In this document: positions 51,957 through 61,788 of the stretch, piece after piece
Position numbering within the stretch: position 1 is the first letter of the stretch
Layout: each line of letters starts with the position of its first letter
DNA from: Dendronalium phyllosphericum CENA369
Lineage (GTDB): Bacteria > Cyanobacteriota > Cyanobacteriia > Cyanobacteriales > Nostocaceae
Direction: 5' to 3'
Length of the DNA: 64,000 nucleotides
NCBI RefSeq assembly: GCF_016056275.1
Contig: NZ_JAECZA010000001.1
Coordinates: forward strand, 934-64,933
Notes under the pieces: model-generated
Told to the model about the DNA's origin: nothing
Seen by the model: only the letters and a program-made list of their open reading frames with translations
Database searches by the model: none
Translations under genes and position numbers: made by a program

Positions 51957-52361
51957 ATGCTAAATATCCCTCCTCCCGTAATTGACTATATTTTAAATTA
52001 TCTTTTAGAAGCACGTTCTCTTGCTTATCTATTAGTTAAAAAAGATGGCACTCTTTTGGCTTGGGGCGGTAATTTAGCAGTATATGGAATTACTAATCTT
52101 TGCCAAGGGAGGAGCGTAGGCGAGCAAGTTTGTTTCTTGGAAGGGTTATTACCGTTAGACGATATACCGCTATTTCTGCCACTCATTAAAACGGAGTACA
52201 ATGTTTGTACAGATGTTCATATTTTTCCTTCATATGAGGGAGATTGGGTATTGTTATTGGATAGTACTTGGGATGAAAATCAACTCTCACTCATTCAACA
52301 AAATACAAATGATTTCAGTCTAATAAAAGAAAAATTAACTAAAATACAAAATCCTAAATAG
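51957..52361 (+). CDS. PAS-like small protein, translationally adjacent to the GTPase
   Basis: ATG immediately follows the GTPase stop; LAYLLVKKDGTLLAWGGNLAVYGI PAS-like pattern. Confidence 0.55.
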   Translation: MLNIPPPVIDYILNYLLEARSLAYLLVKKDGTLLAWGGNLAVYGITNLCQGRSVGEQVCFLEGLLPLDDIPLFLPLIKTEYNVCTDVHIFPSYEGDWVLLLDSTWDENQLSLIQQNTNDFSLIKEKLTKIQNPK

Positions 52362-52395
52362 AGTCAAAATTAATTGATTTTGGCAGTTGAAAATC

Positions 52396-53511
52396 ATGAA
52401 TAACTTTATACTATCTGAACTATTCGCTACACTCAATATTTTCATATTAGAGCGACGTAAAGATGGTTTTTTTAGAATTAATGGAACTCCACCAGATTGG
52501 GTTGAGCGGTTTTGCGCTCGAAGATTGACATCAGAAATGGATATATTCATACCACAGACAGAGTTCCCTTTTTTAGGAAATTTTCTGATTGATGCAGAAG
52601 AATTCTGGCAGAGTAATAGCAGTACCAAGCTGAGTTCGGGTTTGTGGAGTGAAGTAGATTTAACTGGTAAAGAATACCAATTTGAAGCTTATGCAATTTC
52701 TATGAATAATAGAGAAATATTATTAATCGAATTGTTAGGCGAAAAGTTTATCCAGAAACAATCTTTAATACAAAAAGCTAGAAATAGTCAGTTAGATTAT
52801 CAGCATTTACTTAAAGAGACTGAGAGAAAAGATGTATTAATTCATTGCATTATCCACGATATAGCAGGACAATTAAGTGCGATTAATTGCTGTTTAGCTT
52901 TGCTAGAATTTGAAAATTTATCAGTTAAAGGAAAAGAATTTTTAGAAATTGGTAGAAAGCAATCTATTCAGCAAGAGATGCTAATAAAAAATATTTTAGA
53001 TGTATTTTCTAATGAGGTGCGATCGCTTGAGGCTTTCACGGTCGATGTTGAAGATGCACCAAATATTTTAAGTTCCGCGCAAGAGGTAATTGAACTTTCT
53101 CAACCGACGTTCATACTTAACAATAAACAGTTACAGCTAACTGCCAATATTAACATAGCAGCAGACTGGAAAGTTGTTGGAGAAAAATCACGTTTGGATA
53201 GGCTGATTTTAAATCTTGTAGAAAATGCTTATCGCTACAGTCCTCTGGGTTCTACTGTGACAATTGATTTACAACCAGATGGAGAGTATATTCTCTTGAG
53301 TGTGGATGATGAAGGTAGCGGTGTGCCAGCAGAGATAGTCAATACTTTATTTCAAAAGTTTTCTCAAGGCAAACATAAATCAGGTCGAGTTGGGCTAGGT
53401 CTTTATTTTTGCCGGATTACAGTTGAACACTGGGGAGGGACGATTGGTTATTTACCACGCCAAGAAGGCGGTTCCAGATTTTGGTTCCGCCTACCTAGAC
53501 CGATTAGTTGA
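52396..53511 (+). CDS. Sensor histidine kinase with PAS-like N-terminal domain
   Basis: LIHCIIHDIAGQLSAINCCLALLE H-box; LILNLVENAYRYSP; DDEGSGVP; GRVGLGLYFCRITVEHWGG. Confidence 0.88.
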   Translation: MNNFILSELFATLNIFILERRKDGFFRINGTPPDWVERFCARRLTSEMDIFIPQTEFPFLGNFLIDAEEFWQSNSSTKLSSGLWSEVDLTGKEYQFEAYAISMNNREILLIELLGEKFIQKQSLIQKARNSQLDYQHLLKETERKDVLIHCIIHDIAGQLSAINCCLALLEFENLSVKGKEFLEIGRKQSIQQEMLIKNILDVFSNEVRSLEAFTVDVEDAPNILSSAQEVIELSQPTFILNNKQLQLTANINIAADWKVVGEKSRLDRLILNLVENAYRYSPLGSTVTIDLQPDGEYILLSVDDEGSGVPAEIVNTLFQKFSQGKHKSGRVGLGLYFCRITVEHWGGTIGYLPRQEGGSRFWFRLPRPIS

Positions 53512-53527
53512 CTTTTGAATTGTTAAC

Positions 53528-53746
53528 TTAGGATTGGTATCCAAGAATGCGTAGTACGTCTCGCAGCACGCTATATCCTGCTAAATCCCACAGTAAGTAG
53601 GCTAGAAAGCCAATCATTGCAAAACGACCGTTCCAGATTTCGGATTGGGGAGTCCAGCCAAAAAGAAATTCATTGCGATCGCGATCGTTGTAAGCTTTAG
53701 CAACAGATGGTGGATTGGTAGACGGACGAGTTTCACGAGTTTCCAT
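53528..53746 (-). CDS. hli: High-light-inducible (Hli/CAB-like) protein
   Basis: FGWTPQSEIWNGRFAMIGFLAYLLWDLAGYSVLRDVL. Confidence 0.92.
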   Translation of the reverse strand: METRETRPSTNPPSVAKAYNDRDRNEFLFGWTPQSEIWNGRFAMIGFLAYLLWDLAGYSVLRDVLRILGYQS

Positions 53747-54082
53747 GATTTTTACTCCAGATAGTTGAATTGATTTCTTGCAAAATACTTAATTTGTCTT
53801 TGAGGTTAACTAAAGCTGTTTTTGTAGGGCAAGAATTCTTGCGGAATTTGTAAGCTAATAATCATTCAAATTGCATCCTCCGAAGTTTGCTCAACGGGGG
53901 GAACCCCCGCACGCAACTTCTCTCCGCGTCTCCCCTTCTCCACGTCTTTGCGTCTTTCTAAGGCAAAGGATTGTGCAACTTAAAGGTAGATTGGCTTACT
54001 TCAATGCCTTACTATGTCTGTAAACCTTAGTTACATTCACAACAACATTGAGATTTTTTGGATTTTGCAAGCAGTCTGATAT

Positions 54083-54295
54083 TTAGTAGCCAATCAGATG
54101 CAATACGTCACGAACAACGCTATACCCAATTAAATCCCAAAACACATAGGCGATAAAGCCAATCATTGCTAGGCGACCATTCCAGATTTCGGCTTGAGGA
54201 GTCCAGCCAAACAAAAAGGCATTGCGGTCTACGCCATTGTATTCTCTAGCAACAGGTGGTAAATCAGTAGATGAACGAGTTTCACGAGTTTCCAT
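54083..54295 (-). CDS. hli: High-light-inducible (Hli/CAB-like) protein
   Basis: METRETRSSTDLPPVAREYNGVDRNAFLFGWTPQAEIWNGRLAMIGFIAYVFWDLIGYSVVRDVL. Confidence 0.92.
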   Translation of the reverse strand: METRETRSSTDLPPVAREYNGVDRNAFLFGWTPQAEIWNGRLAMIGFIAYVFWDLIGYSVVRDVLHLIGY

Positions 54296-54314
54296 GATTT
54301 TTACTCCGATAGTA

Positions 54315-54518
54315 TTAGCGATTAATGAGGGCAAGTACATCTCGAAAGACGCTATAACCAGCTAAATCCCAAAGTAAATAAGAGACAAAGCCAATCATTG
54401 CAAAACGACCATTCCAGATTTCAGATTGAGGTGTCCAACCAAACAGCAATGCATTGCGATCGCTGCCATTGTATTCTGTAGCAATTGTGGGCAAATCTGT
54501 GGAGGAGCGACTTTCCAT
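54315..54518 (-). CDS. hli: High-light-inducible (Hli/CAB-like) protein
   Basis: NALLFGWTPQSEIWNGRFAMIGFVSYLLWDLAGYSVFRDVL. Confidence 0.92.
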   Translation of the reverse strand: MESRSSTDLPTIATEYNGSDRNALLFGWTPQSEIWNGRFAMIGFVSYLLWDLAGYSVFRDVLALINR

Positions 54519-55038
54519 TTTTTTGTCCTGAACAATTTGTTACTTAACTTTAAGTTAGCTATTCATCAGCAAGATGCTTTCCACCTCTGGGTACAAACTA
54601 CAGGCACTTCTTGTGGACGATTATCTTAAACTCATTCTTCTAACAAATACGCCTTGAGAGGGTGATAAAAAAGATATTTGTAAATAAATGTAAATACTTG
54701 ATAAGAGATTGGTGATAAAACTATAATTTAGACAAATCAATTTGCTGCAAGTAAGCAATTGAAACTTAAAAACTGATATCCAATAATTAGTCAAATTGTT
54801 CGCTGGAAAATGGCAGCAAATTTGATATTTATACCGTTAGATAATATAAATTCTATCTAACGCTAGATATAATTTTCAAACTTCAGAGAGATGCTTTTAG
54901 CGTCTAAATTCCAGGATTCTGAGATTTACACGAGTTAGGTATCGCTAGAGATACAGACATATATACAATACATACACAGTTGCTTCTCATCACGAAATTC
55001 TTAATCTCCCAAATTTCAACTTAGAACAAGGAAATACA

Positions 55039-58000
55039 ATGTTTCATAGTACGGAAATCATGCTGGGACTCTACAAGCCACTGTTGTGGCTCGTACAGAC
55101 CCCAGTAGATACCTCAGGCATTACGCCAGCCCAGGCATCGGTTCTTACTTCCGGGCCGCACTTTTTTGTTGCTTTAATCTCTGGTGTGATTTTAGCTTTT
55201 GCTTTCCAATTAGTATTAACTAACCTTTCCGTGGCAGCTGGTATTTCCTACTTGGGTCGTCCATCTGACTCAGATAGTGACGAAGCGGGAAGTTTGGGAG
55301 GTACGATTCGCAAAATCGGCACGGCAGTGGGTATCTGGACGTTAGTCACTGTGACGATCGCCTTATTAATTGCTAGTTTCCTAGCAGTAAAATTGAGTTT
55401 AGTGATTTTAGACCCCAAGCTAGGAGCAATTTTGGGGTTAGTAATTTGGGGTGCTTACTTTTTACTACTGATGTGGGTGAGTTCCACCACAGTAGGTTCC
55501 TTAATCGGCTCGGTAGTCAACACAGCAACTTCTGGCTTTCAAGCGATTATGGGCACAGCAACGGCTGCGCTAGGCGCAAAAGCTGTGAATAGTCAAGTTG
55601 TAGCCACAGCCGAAGCCGCCGCCGCCGCCGTGCGTCGGGAATTAGGAAGTGCGATCGACCCTGTGAGTCTGCGGGAGAATGTAGAAGACTATCTAGACAA
55701 ACTGCGTCCCCCAGAACTGGACATATCCAAAATTCGCGGCGAATTTGAAAAATTACTTAACGACCCGCAATTACAAGCGATCGCCGGCAGTTCAGATTTA
55801 GGTAACATCGACCGCCAAAAGTTTATCGATTTAGTTAGCAATCGCACCGACCTTTCTAAGAAAGATGTCGGTCGCATCGCCGATACACTCTACAACGTTT
55901 GGCAACAGGTAGTGAGTCAGAAACAACCCACCCAAGACCGCTTGGGTGAATTGATGGATTATCTGAAATCATTGCCACCAGGACAAACTAAAACAGATGA
56001 ACTCAATGCTAAATTAGATCGGCTAATTGCCGAAACGCGTTCTTCCAAACAAACAACCGAAGAAGCGGCCCCAGGGCCAATTCAACAGACACTACAGCAG
56101 GGAATCACCGCTTTAACTGGCATTGTGCTGGGCAGAACAGACTTGTCAGATTTTGATGTAGAAAAGATATTGCGATCGCTTACCACCGCCAGAGACAAAG
56201 CAACCGAACAAGCAGATCGGCTTGGTTTGCCCACACCATCGCAACCTTACAGCCCCATCCGTGCTGATATTGAAAACTACCTGCATACAACTTATGCTTG
56301 GCAGCTGAGTCCTGAAAGAATTTCCCAAGAATTTCGGGATGTTGTTTACGACCCAGCAGCAGACCCAGGTACAGTGCGAAGGGAACTAAATCGACTTTCC
56401 CGCAACGACTTCGTGAGAATCCTCCAAGAACGGGGACTGCTGACTCAAGCACAAATTCAGCGGATTGCCGACCGCTTAGAAGCTGTGCGTCAAGAAGTGC
56501 TAGTGACAGTTACAGCTGCTGAAGAAAGAGACATAGTACAAGACCTGCAACGGCGAGTAGAAAGTTATTTACTCGTTACGCCCAAGACAGAATTAACTAG
56601 TGAAGGGATTGAGAAAAATTTCAAACCCCTAATCGCAGATTCAGACGCAGATTACGAAACTTTGTCGCGGCGACTGGCGCAAATTAACCGCGATCAATTG
56701 CGGAGAACTTTGTTACAACGCATAGATGTGCAGTCATACGAAGTAGACAGCATTCTAGACGAAATCGAAAAACAGCGCGATCGCGCCTTGGTAGAAGCTA
56801 AAGGGCTGGCAGACCAAGCAAAATATCAAGCAGAAACTCTATGGTTGAATGTAGAGTCATATCTGCGTAACACCGGGAAATCGGAATTAAATCCCGATGC
56901 CATCCGCGCCGATCTCAAAAGACTGCTGGAAGATCCCCAATCTGGAATTGAGGCAATCAGCGCCCGTTTGTCTCGCTTTGACCGCGATACCTTAGTACAG
57001 TTGTTGAGTCAGCGCGAAGATTTGAGCGAAGACCAAGTTAATCAAATTATTAATACTGTTGAAGACTCTTGGCACAGTGTCCGCAACGCACCTCAAGCTT
57101 TAGCAGAAAAAGCCAAGGATCGATATGACAGTGTAACTACAACAATTGCTGATTACTTGCGGAATACTGGCAAAGCAGAACTTAACCCAGAAGGAATTCA
57201 ACGAGACTTTAATCGATTGTTTGAAAACCCGCAAGAAGGAGCCGTAGCCCTGCGCCGTCGCTTATCTCAGGTAGACAGAGATACATTGGTGAAACTGCTG
57301 AGTCAACGCGAAGATTTGAGCGAACAGCAAGTCAATGAAGTCATTGACTCAATGCAAACTTCAATTCGCAACTTTGTGCGCGCGCCGCGTCGTCTCGCCA
57401 CCCGGACGCAACAAAGAGTCCAAAATTTCCAAGCTTATCTGGAAGAATATTTACGCCAAACTGGTAAAGAAGAACTCAACCCAGAAAGCATCAAGCGCGA
57501 TGTCCAATTGCTGTTGCACGATCCGCGAGTTGGAATTGAGAGTTTTAGCGATCGCTTGTCTCATTTCGACCGTTCGACCATTATTGCCCTGTTGAAAATC
57601 CGCGAAGACATGACTGATGAAGAAGCAGCGCGGATTGCCGATAATATGATCTCAGTCAGGGATCAATTTGTCGAACAAGTGCGGAGTATCCAAAGACGGA
57701 TTCAAGGCGCGATCGATGGGGTTTTTGAGCGTATCCGTTATTATCTCAATTCCTTAGATCGCCCAGAACTCAACTATGATGGAATTAAGCGCGATGTTCG
57801 CCAATTGTTCGACGACCCGCAAGCTGGGTTTGATGCCTTGCGCGATCGCTTATCTTCCTTCGATCGCGATACCTTAGTTGCAATTATGAGTTCCCGTGAA
57901 GATATTTCCGAAGAAGATGCCAACCGCATCATCGACCAAATCGAACGGGCGCGCAACACAGTATTGCAACGTGCAGAACGCCTACAACAAGAAGCCCAAC

Positions 58001-58158
58001 GCCGCCTAGAAGAAGTGAAGCGCCAAGCACAGCGGCAAGCAGAAGAAACCCGCAAAGCCGCAGCTACGGCAGCTTGGTGGTTGTTTGCTACAGCCGTAGT
58101 CTCCGCTATTTTCGCCGCATTAGGAGGAGCGATCGCTGCTGTATCTGGTGTAGGTTGA
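55039..58158 (+). CDS. Large membrane protein with N-terminal TM segments, about seven ~97-aa helical repeats and a C-terminal TM
   Basis: Repeat consensus YLrnTGkxELNPegIkRDxxxLfxDPqxGxxaLxxRLSxfDRDTLVxLLsqREDLSEeqvnxIid; C-terminal AAWWLFATAVVSAIFAALGGAIAAVSGVG. Confidence 0.85.
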   Translation: MFHSTEIMLGLYKPLLWLVQTPVDTSGITPAQASVLTSGPHFFVALISGVILAFAFQLVLTNLSVAAGISYLGRPSDSDSDEAGSLGGTIRKIGTAVGIWTLVTVTIALLIASFLAVKLSLVILDPKLGAILGLVIWGAYFLLLMWVSSTTVGSLIGSVVNTATSGFQAIMGTATAALGAKAVNSQVVATAEAAAAAVRRELGSAIDPVSLRENVEDYLDKLRPPELDISKIRGEFEKLLNDPQLQAIAGSSDLGNIDRQKFIDLVSNRTDLSKKDVGRIADTLYNVWQQVVSQKQPTQDRLGELMDYLKSLPPGQTKTDELNAKLDRLIAETRSSKQTTEEAAPGPIQQTLQQGITALTGIVLGRTDLSDFDVEKILRSLTTARDKATEQADRLGLPTPSQPYSPIRADIENYLHTTYAWQLSPERISQEFRDVVYDPAADPGTVRRELNRLSRNDFVRILQERGLLTQAQIQRIADRLEAVRQEVLVTVTAAEERDIVQDLQRRVESYLLVTPKTELTSEGIEKNFKPLIADSDADYETLSRRLAQINRDQLRRTLLQRIDVQSYEVDSILDEIEKQRDRALVEAKGLADQAKYQAETLWLNVESYLRNTGKSELNPDAIRADLKRLLEDPQSGIEAISARLSRFDRDTLVQLLSQREDLSEDQVNQIINTVEDSWHSVRNAPQALAEKAKDRYDSVTTTIADYLRNTGKAELNPEGIQRDFNRLFENPQEGAVALRRRLSQVDRDTLVKLLSQREDLSEQQVNEVIDSMQTSIRNFVRAPRRLATRTQQRVQNFQAYLEEYLRQTGKEELNPESIKRDVQLLLHDPRVGIESFSDRLSHFDRSTIIALLKIREDMTDEEAARIADNMISVRDQFVEQVRSIQRRIQGAIDGVFERIRYYLNSLDRPELNYDGIKRDVRQLFDDPQAGFDALRDRLSSFDRDTLVAIMSSREDISEEDANRIIDQIERARNTVLQRAERLQQEAQRRLEEVKRQAQRQAEETRKAAATAAWWLFATAVVSAIFAALGGAIAAVSGVG

Positions 58159-58184
58159 TAAGTTGTCTCCGCTAACTATTCTGG

Positions 58185-58211
58185 GCCTCCTAAGTATTAG
58201 GAGGCTTTTTT
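58185..58211 (+). terminator. Rho-independent terminator
   Basis: GCCTCCTAAgtaTTAGGAGGCTTTTTT. Confidence 0.9.
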
Positions 58212-58780
58212 GTATAAATGAAACTCTTGCCCGCCCTGATTATGCAAGTTAATGCGAACAGCTTACACACAAGTAATTTAATCAGTTCAAATCGTTTTTT
58301 GTAGTTATGCCGTAGGCTAACGTACCACCAGATATTTCTACAATTTCAAGTTTACTTGACTCGAAGAAAGAAATAAAAGTAATAAAAACCTTGATTTTCA
58401 ACCTATTTACAAATAAATACAGAGTAAAAAGCATTATTTTTACTCTGTCTTCCTCTAGTTTGCTTATTGGGGTATTTGCACCCTAAATTTATGACGCTCT
58501 TTGTTTTGTATTTCATAATTTAAGTTAAATTTTATCGGATTTCATCTGTCTTTTGACTGGTTTAAATATCTGAGTTTTTGTAGTAAGACTCTATCTTTTT
58601 AAAGTGTATTTTTTCTAGCCAAAATTTCTCATGTAAATAGAAGCATAATTGGAAACATTCAAAGTTATTACGTTGTAGATTTAATCACTCAACAGCACAT
58701 CTTTTTTGACTTTAAAAAACTCTGTAGTCTCGACAAATTGATACTTTTTTGAAGTATCAATGATAATTTTGGAGGTTTTT

Positions 58781-59285
58781 ATGACTTCTACAAATATTGA
58801 CCCAGCAAAGCAAATAGTATCAAATTTTCAGAGTCTAGACATAGACGATCGCTTAGTAGGATTAGCAGGAATTTATCCTCAAATAACTGATACAATTACT
58901 GGTAATCCAATCGATACATTACCAATAGAAAAAGCTGCGGAACGGGTAGTACAAATTCAACAGATATCCCCGGAAGAACAGCTATTTGCTTTGCGCGATT
59001 TACTACCAACACAAAAAACTGACCAAGATGAAGTGATGCTCGATCCAAATTCGATCGAGGCGGCAGTAGAACTTGCTCAAGGCGGAAATTCCTACTAGTG
59101 AGTATGGTTCCATGAGTACTGAAGGTAAATTAGCTTTTTGGTACTTATTAGGTGAAAGATTAGAAACCACAATTATTGGTATACCAAGCGACTATGAACC
59201 TTCTGAACAAGCAATAGAAGTCTTGAACTCCCTTGAATCATTCAACACTGAGCGATTAGTGTCTTTTCTGAAACAAGTGCTGTAA
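58781..59285 (+). pseudogene. OCP N-terminal-domain (helical carotenoid protein)-like gene split over two frames
   Basis: Frame 1 (58781-59098): IVSNFQSLDIDDRLVGLAGIYPQI...IEKAAERVVQIQQISPEEQLFALRDLL. Frame 2 (to 59285): STEGKLAFWYLLGERLETTIIGIPSDYEPSEQAIEVLNSLESFNTERLVSFLKQVL. Together they align in order with the OCP-N pattern (remembered FWYRLGELM-like segment). Confidence 0.65.
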
Positions 59286-59604
59286 AACTTTCATCAGATA
59301 TAAGGTGAGCAATACCCACCTTATATCTAAATGATTATTTAGTTTTATACATTTTTTGCTGGAAAAAATAGATATGAGGTTATCAAACAGAGAATATGCC
59401 AGAATTTTATCCTTTAAAATCTAATTTTCACTAGATTAACTCAACTTATAATAATAAATTCCTTCAATTTTGCTAGTTTGAATTTTTCCAACAGAAAACA
59501 CCTGAAATTCCAAATAAACTTTAGTATTTCTGCAAAAGCTTTATTTTTCTTGACCAGTCCGTTATAGTCAGTACCCAATCCGCAATCTAAAATCTCAAAT
59601 TTGT

Positions 59605-60633
59605 ATGACTCACGGGCAAGAAACCGCAATTGAAGGTATCTATGAAGTATGTATTGGTATCCCAGATCCAATTGTTGCAATTCAATATTGGGAACAATAT
59701 GGTTATCGCATCGGCCAAGTAGGTGAATTATCCGCGCAGGCAGCTGATAAATTGTATGGGGTGAATTCATCTTTACGCTCAATTCGCCTTTACCACCAAA
59801 ATGCCGATCATGGTTTAATTCGGTTAATGATTTGGCAAAACCCGACGAATCAAGGATTGGGGTTAGCATCGATGAAAGTTAAGGGAAATCGTTGGGCAAC
59901 TACCTTAACCGCTGACGCGCTTAATATTTTAAATCATGTAGAAGATGCGAAAGCTGCTGGTTGGCCTATCAGATACACTATCCCTTACTGGGAAGTTATC
60001 TACAACAAAGAGCGCAAAAGCCGTCCTTTCATTGACTCGGCGGTTGGCGTGCGAGAAATGCTATTACTGCAACCCTTGACTCGACAAGTTTTATTTCAAA
60101 GGTTTGGCTATACACTGCCGCATTACGGACAAATCGATCGCAATGCTGCTTTGAAAACTAGTCAGTTTACTCACATAGGGATGATTGTCCAAGATGACAG
60201 CAAAGAAAGCCTGAAATTCTATGAAGAAGTTTTGGGTTTGCTGCGCGTGCGTGATGATGTTGAGACTAGCTATGAATCTTCACCAGCTGGTCGAGAGCTA
60301 TTTGACCTCAAACCTGGAGAAAAGTTTATCGTCACAGCCTTTGACGATCCCCGTTCCTCCAAGTCTGACCTGATGGCTGCACGCAGTGGTAGACTTTATA
60401 TCATCAGATTTCCAGATGCGATCGCATTAGAGTCGCAGTTTGAGGCAGCACAACCAGGTAGCTTGGGTATGTCGCTTTACACATACCGCGTGCGGGGAAT
60501 AGAAGCTTATAGCAATCGCCTCAAGGCAAGTCCAGCGCAAAACTTGACCGACATCCTAGAAAATGAGTTTGGCGAAAAAAGTTTTTCCTTCATTGCACCG
60601 GATGGCTACTTCTGGACTTTGGTAGAAAGTTAA
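59605..60633 (+). CDS. VOC-superfamily (glyoxalase/bleomycin-resistance-like) protein
   Basis: Two VOC-like halves; FTHIGMIVQDDSKESLKFYEEVLGLLRVRDDVE. Confidence 0.85.
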   Translation: MTHGQETAIEGIYEVCIGIPDPIVAIQYWEQYGYRIGQVGELSAQAADKLYGVNSSLRSIRLYHQNADHGLIRLMIWQNPTNQGLGLASMKVKGNRWATTLTADALNILNHVEDAKAAGWPIRYTIPYWEVIYNKERKSRPFIDSAVGVREMLLLQPLTRQVLFQRFGYTLPHYGQIDRNAALKTSQFTHIGMIVQDDSKESLKFYEEVLGLLRVRDDVETSYESSPAGRELFDLKPGEKFIVTAFDDPRSSKSDLMAARSGRLYIIRFPDAIALESQFEAAQPGSLGMSLYTYRVRGIEAYSNRLKASPAQNLTDILENEFGEKSFSFIAPDGYFWTLVES

Positions 60634-60645
60634 CAAGTACAGGAA

Positions 60646-61629
60646 TTAGTAAATTTTTGGCGAACTCAGGGTACTGAGTAGTAACAGCGGCCACGGCATT
60701 TGAATGTCGGGTATCAGCCACGAATACTTTCTCAATGAAGGTAATGCAAACGGCAGCAGAAAACGCAACGAGCGTAGGGATACAGGACGATTTCCGTCTC
60801 TATCTACTAGTCCGTATTTTTTAGCAAGTTCGGCAACAATCTGGACGCGTCCTGTACGCTTGATCGAATTTTGCTCACAAGCAAGTTTAGCAATGACGCG
60901 TCCTGTTAATAAAGGAGTTTCCCAATTGTAGCGATCGCCAAGCCATGAGTTTTTCTGGTCAGTAGCATTTCTTTGTTCTAAATCCAATGCCAAACGGGAA
61001 AAGTGTTCTGTACCAACAATACCAGGCCAAACAGAAATAGAAGTGACATTGTGTGGCTTGAGTTCAACAGCCATATCAGCTGCGAGGCGATCGCAAGCTG
61101 CTTTTCCAGCACCGTATGCTGTACCAAAAATATAAGACATACCACCCCACGAAGAAAGAGTACAAATCAATCCCTGACGACGCTTAGTCATCATCCGAGC
61201 TGCAAAAACACTCGCAACATAGTGACTGCGAAGACCGACGTTATTGCTAGCATCCCACAGGCTCGGTTCGCAATCCCAAAAGGGCCTTCCATAAGCCTCT
61301 GTTAATGCTTGAACTCCTGAGTAAGCATTATTAACTAATAGATCCAGCTGTCCATTCTGTTCGTCTTGAATGCGCTCAAAAAGCAAACGCACTTGCTCAT
61401 CGTTGCTATGGTCTACCTGGACAGGAATGCATACACCCCCAGCTTCCTCAATGGCTAATTGAGTTTCATTCAGACTACCGCCGATGTCATTTGTAGAACT
61501 AGAGTTATTGAGACTGCGACCCGTGATATATACCGTCGCGCCAGCCTCGCTCAGACCAATCGCAATTCCTTTACCAAGTCCCCGTGTAGCACCTGTGACC
61601 AATGTCACTTTCCCCTCAAGGTGTTTCAT
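60646..61629 (-). CDS. Short-chain dehydrogenase/reductase
   Basis: LEGKVTLVTGATRGLGKGIAIGLSEAGATVYITGRS ... LLVNNAYSG ... YGAGKAACDRLAADMAVELKPHNV. Confidence 0.93.
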   Translation of the reverse strand: MKHLEGKVTLVTGATRGLGKGIAIGLSEAGATVYITGRSLNNSSSTNDIGGSLNETQLAIEEAGGVCIPVQVDHSNDEQVRLLFERIQDEQNGQLDLLVNNAYSGVQALTEAYGRPFWDCEPSLWDASNNVGLRSHYVASVFAARMMTKRRQGLICTLSSWGGMSYIFGTAYGAGKAACDRLAADMAVELKPHNVTSISVWPGIVGTEHFSRLALDLEQRNATDQKNSWLGDRYNWETPLLTGRVIAKLACEQNSIKRTGRVQIVAELAKKYGLVDRDGNRPVSLRSLRFLLPFALPSLRKYSWLIPDIQMPWPLLLLSTLSSPKIY

Positions 61630-61788
61630 TATTACTTGCTCGTTTGCACTTAGGTTATACCGTTAGCCTAACTCCAAGCGTTCGCGATGTTGCCAAATTA
61701 AACTAAACCAGTCAAATGTTTTGTCCCTAAATCCGAAAATCCGCAAGTTGAATTTGGAGTTTATAGTAATTAAACTTGAGTGTAAACA

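Noticed and set aside
59441-59869. 142-aa minus-strand ORF
   Set aside because: Overlaps the well-supported VOC gene antisense; low-complexity C-terminus, no domain recognised.
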